From Clostridium sp. UBA5530 (GTDB lineage Bacteria; Bacillota; Clostridia; Clostridiales; Clostridiaceae): 33,091 nucleotides of DNA. The notes below the pieces were generated by a model, which saw only the letters and a program-made list of their open reading frames with translations, ran no database searches and was not told where the DNA came from. The stretch covers positions 14,261 through 47,351 of the forward strand of contig DINW01000033.1 of NCBI GenBank assembly GCA_002423705.1, in the 5' to 3' direction. Shown piece by piece: positions 31,062 to 33,091 of this stretch; position 1 is the stretch's first letter, and the number at the start of each line of letters is the position of its first letter. A program made the translations under genes and the position numbers.

Positions 31062-32192
31062 TTATTGTACATTTTTCATTGAGGTATTCTTTTCATTATT
31101 TTCAGTTAAAAAGTCCACTTCAAGGGTTTGAGTGTCGCCATTCTTTGTAACTGTGGTTTTAGCCATGTCTTCATACTGTGGATATATCACTAAAAAAATA
31201 TCATCTTTATGGAGTTTTTCTTTATACTTTTTACCATTAAAATTCATCATCATATATTTACTGTAATTATTTTGTCCGAAAATAATTACAGTAGACTTTT
31301 CACTATTTACATCTATTAATGGAATTATTCTATAACCATCTTTAGCTTCCATAGATACTAGGAGATTCTCTTCCCCTAAAGTATACCTATCTCCTAAAAT
31401 TCTTTTCATTACCTTTAGTTCTATATGCTCTTCCCCTCTAATTACAAACAGTTTATAATCATAAAAATCCTTGGTTATGATTCTTCCGTTTTCACTACAT
31501 GTATTTAATTGTGTTGAAAGTTTCTCTTTAATAATAAAATCTTCTGTGTAGCTTTTGCAATAAATATTAGCTAAAGACACCATAACACATATTACTGCTG
31601 CTATACTTATAAATTGCCCCATAGTTTTTATCATATTCTTCTTATTATCAAGGTGAACTTTATCTATAAAAAATTTTATCTTGTTTTTTTCTATATGCTC
31701 ATATACATACAATCCTACAGCAATTCCTAAAGTATTGAAAATAACATGATCTATGTGGCATACATTGAAAACAGTAAAATATTGTCCTATTTCTAAACTT
31801 AAAGAAACTAAAAATCCAATGAATACAACTTTAAGGAATTTATATTCTTTATTTAATAATCTTATAAAAACTCCTAAAGGTATAAATACAACTATATTAC
31901 CTAACACATTATATAAGGAGGTTTTAACCCCCATGGGGTTTCCCGTAAACATCAGTATGGTCTCTCTTAGAGGGACCACATTAATAACTTTTTTATCAAA
32001 GTTTAAGTAAAGATAACCATCTTTAAAGATGGTAACACCTAACAATACCATGGCATATAGAAAAAATAAATTTATGGTGATTTCCATTGCCAAGTTTTTT
32101 TCTCCTCTATTGGATAATACTAAAAATCTGTATACCAACCATAATACTATAAGAATACTTAAAACTTCAATAAATGGAACTTTGATATACAT
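31062..32192 (-). CDS. VanZ-family membrane protein with C-terminal extension
   Basis: A 376-aa protein. The first 170 residues hold four or five spans of the VanZ domain (PF04892): NVVPLRETI, NVLGNIVVFIPLGVF, SLEIGQYF and DHVIFNTLGIAVG are the conserved blocks. A further span at about 190-208 is followed by an outside domain of about 165 aa rich in strands and lysine. VanZ in enterococci gives low teicoplanin resistance, but most homologues have no known role, so resistance should not be assumed. The ATG has AAGGGGG upstream and an extended -10 promoter. Confidence 0.85.
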   Translation of the reverse strand: MYIKVPFIEVLSILIVLWLVYRFLVLSNRGEKNLAMEITINLFFLYAMVLLGVTIFKDGYLYLNFDKKVINVVPLRETILMFTGNPMGVKTSLYNVLGNIVVFIPLGVFIRLLNKEYKFLKVVFIGFLVSLSLEIGQYFTVFNVCHIDHVIFNTLGIAVGLYVYEHIEKNKIKFFIDKVHLDNKKNMIKTMGQFISIAAVICVMVSLANIYCKSYTEDFIIKEKLSTQLNTCSENGRIITKDFYDYKLFVIRGEEHIELKVMKRILGDRYTLGEENLLVSMEAKDGYRIIPLIDVNSEKSTVIIFGQNNYSKYMMMNFNGKKYKEKLHKDDIFLVIYPQYEDMAKTTVTKNGDTQTLEVDFLTENNEKNTSMKNVQ

Positions 32193-32230
32193 ATTAATCC
32201 CCCTTGAATATAATTTTACTTATATTTTAA

Positions 32231-32239
32231 ATTATACCA
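32231..32239 (-). promoter_or_regulatory. Extended -10 promoter of the VanZ-family gene
   Basis: On the minus strand the sequence reads TGGTATAAT, an exact TGnTATAAT, about 40 nt before the ATG. Confidence 0.55.
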
Positions 32240-32523
32240 AATGCTTTAACACTTTGTACATTAAAGTTTTAAATGTTAATATAATGTAATTTTTGTTATT
32301 TTACTTATATATACAATATTTATAAATGAATTATTTTTAGGATGTCCACCGATTATTGTTCAAAAATGATATATAGTAATGATTCTTACACAGCTTCTTT
32401 GGAAGGATTATCTACAGACTCAAAAATAATGATTAAATTAAAAAACATAGTGGAGTTGTTTTATTGATTCAAGGTGTTGAAATTAATTTTCTTTAAAAGG
32501 TTTCTCTTTATGGTTTAAAGTAA

Positions 32524-32529
32524 TATAAT
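32524..32529 (+). promoter_or_regulatory. -10 element of the methionine aminopeptidase gene
   Basis: A perfect TATAAT, 32 nt before the ATG, with only a poor -35 (TTTCTC, 32501-32506) at 17 bp. The ribosome site AAGGAG follows at 32547-32552. Confidence 0.45.
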
Positions 32530-32561
32530 AAAGGCAGATGAAACATAAGGAGCGATAATTT

Positions 32562-33091
32562 ATGAAACTTAGTAGAAATGATCAGTGCTGGTGTGGCAGT
32601 AATAAAAAATATAAGACCTGCCATTTAGCTTTTGATGAAAAATTGCAATGGTATAAGGATAAGGGATGTATAGTTCCTCCTAGAGATATTATAAAAAATC
32701 AAGAACAGATAGATGGTATAAGGGAAAGTGGAAAGATTAATACAGCAGTGCTAGACTTAGTATCTAAAAATATTAAAGCCGGAATGTCTACCGAGGAAAT
32801 AAACACCTTAGTACATGATTTTACAGTAGCCCAAGGAGCTATCCCTGCACCTTTGAATTTTGAAGGATTTCCTAAGAGTGTCTGCACCTCTATAAATGAT
32901 GAGATATGTCATGGTATTCCTAGTCCAGATGTAATTTTGGAAGAAGGAGATATTATAAATGTAGATGTGTCTACAATTTACAATGGATATTATTCTGATG
33001 CCTCAAGGATGTTCATAATAGGTGAAGCCCATGAGAAAATGAAAAAATTAGTGCAGGTTTCAAAGGAATGCCTTGATAAAGGTCTTGCAGC
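32562..33091 (+). CDS. map: Methionine aminopeptidase with SEC-C zinc motif (5' part)
   Basis: The first 176 codons of a type I methionine aminopeptidase, cut by the window end. An N-terminal SEC-C motif (Cys9, Cys11, Cys20, His21 in CWCGSNKKYKTCH) precedes the catalytic domain. The conserved ICHGIPS region and metal ligands in INVDVSTIYNGYYSDASRMF (two Asp) are visible; the later His and Glu ligands lie beyond the window. It removes the N-terminal Met from new proteins. AAGGAG precedes the ATG. SEC-C versions are common in clostridia and may be a second copy beside a housekeeping one. Confidence 0.93.
   Translation, partial: MKLSRNDQCWCGSNKKYKTCHLAFDEKLQWYKDKGCIVPPRDIIKNQEQIDGIRESGKINTAVLDLVSKNIKAGMSTEEINTLVHDFTVAQGAIPAPLNFEGFPKSVCTSINDEICHGIPSPDVILEEGDIINVDVSTIYNGYYSDASRMFIIGEAHEKMKKLVQVSKECLDKGLA

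Larger units (their letters stand above)
32193..32561. other. Gap of 369 bases: two divergent promoters and an ORF remnant
   Basis: It holds the VanZ extended -10 (32231-32239, minus), a 41-aa open frame at 32342-32467 (+) with no ribosome site, and the TATAAT of the next gene at 32524-32529. The remaining AT-rich stretch shows nothing recognisable. Confidence 0.5.

Noticed and set aside
31062..32192. Glycopeptide resistance through VanZ
   Set aside because: Most VanZ-family proteins have no known resistance role, and no vanHAX-like genes are present.

Overview
The window is AT-rich DNA of a Gram-positive anaerobe, most likely Clostridium sensu stricto. The signs are strong AGGAGG-type ribosome sites, frequent TTG and GTG starts, clostridial families (DUF6320, DUF5692, CD3324, SEC-C methionine aminopeptidase), FeoAB under a DtxR/MntR-type regulator, and an LPxTG-like anchored surface protein. 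The species cannot be fixed from the sequence alone. No rRNA, tRNA, insertion sequence, phage or CRISPR array was seen.

Layout. (1) 157-3029 (+) is a three-gene operon: condensation-fold acyltransferase, zinc-ribbon membrane protein, HSL-type esterase. (2) 3103-5280 (-) holds a DUF5692 membrane protein behind a near-consensus promoter, then an AraC regulator with an effector-binding domain. (3) 5550-7020 holds a broken histidine-phosphatase gene and a divergent YafY/WYL regulator. (4) 7193-9616 (-) holds an orphan histidine kinase and an AI-2E-family permease. (5) 9819-12285 (-) is an ECF sigma operon (DUF4097 protein, sigma factor, small membrane protein, multi-span protein) with an ECF-like promoter at its head and a strong terminator at its end. 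(6) 12356-14074 holds a Cys-rich small protein and an MFS exporter. (7) 14160-17192 (-) is an ABC importer operon with a cyclase-family hydrolase, divergent from an OmpR/HAMP-kinase two-component pair (17368-19510). (8) 19558-22605 holds an MntR-like repressor divergent from feoA-feoB, with a DtxR-type palindrome next to the feoA ribosome site. (9) 22705-23763 is an unrecognised membrane protein whose -10 lies inside an 11-bp inverted repeat. (10) 23859-29498 (-) is an Agr/VirR-like module: LytTR regulator, GHKL kinase, a 71-aa Cys-containing protein and a 1062-aa wall-anchored protein. (11) 29710-33091 holds a PHP phosphoesterase, a CD3324-type regulator preceded by a 19-codon ORF with its own promoter and ribosome site, a VanZ-family protein and the 5' part of a methionine aminopeptidase gene.

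How the parts may work together. The most coherent new unit is region 10. The gap between the kinase gene and the surface operon carries two identical 8-bp boxes exactly 21 bp apart, just upstream of a promoter with a long spacer. This is the geometry LytTR regulators use, so the two-component system probably controls the surface protein. No AgrB/AgrD pair is present, so its signal is unknown. Other regulatory signals are a dispersed intergenic repeat (copies at 7098-7190 and 30509-30552, an apparent end of a third at 2-17), a potential pseudoknot between feoA and feoB, and a hairpin separating the ribosome site from the start of the orphan kinase. All functional links are inferences from sequence and gene order.
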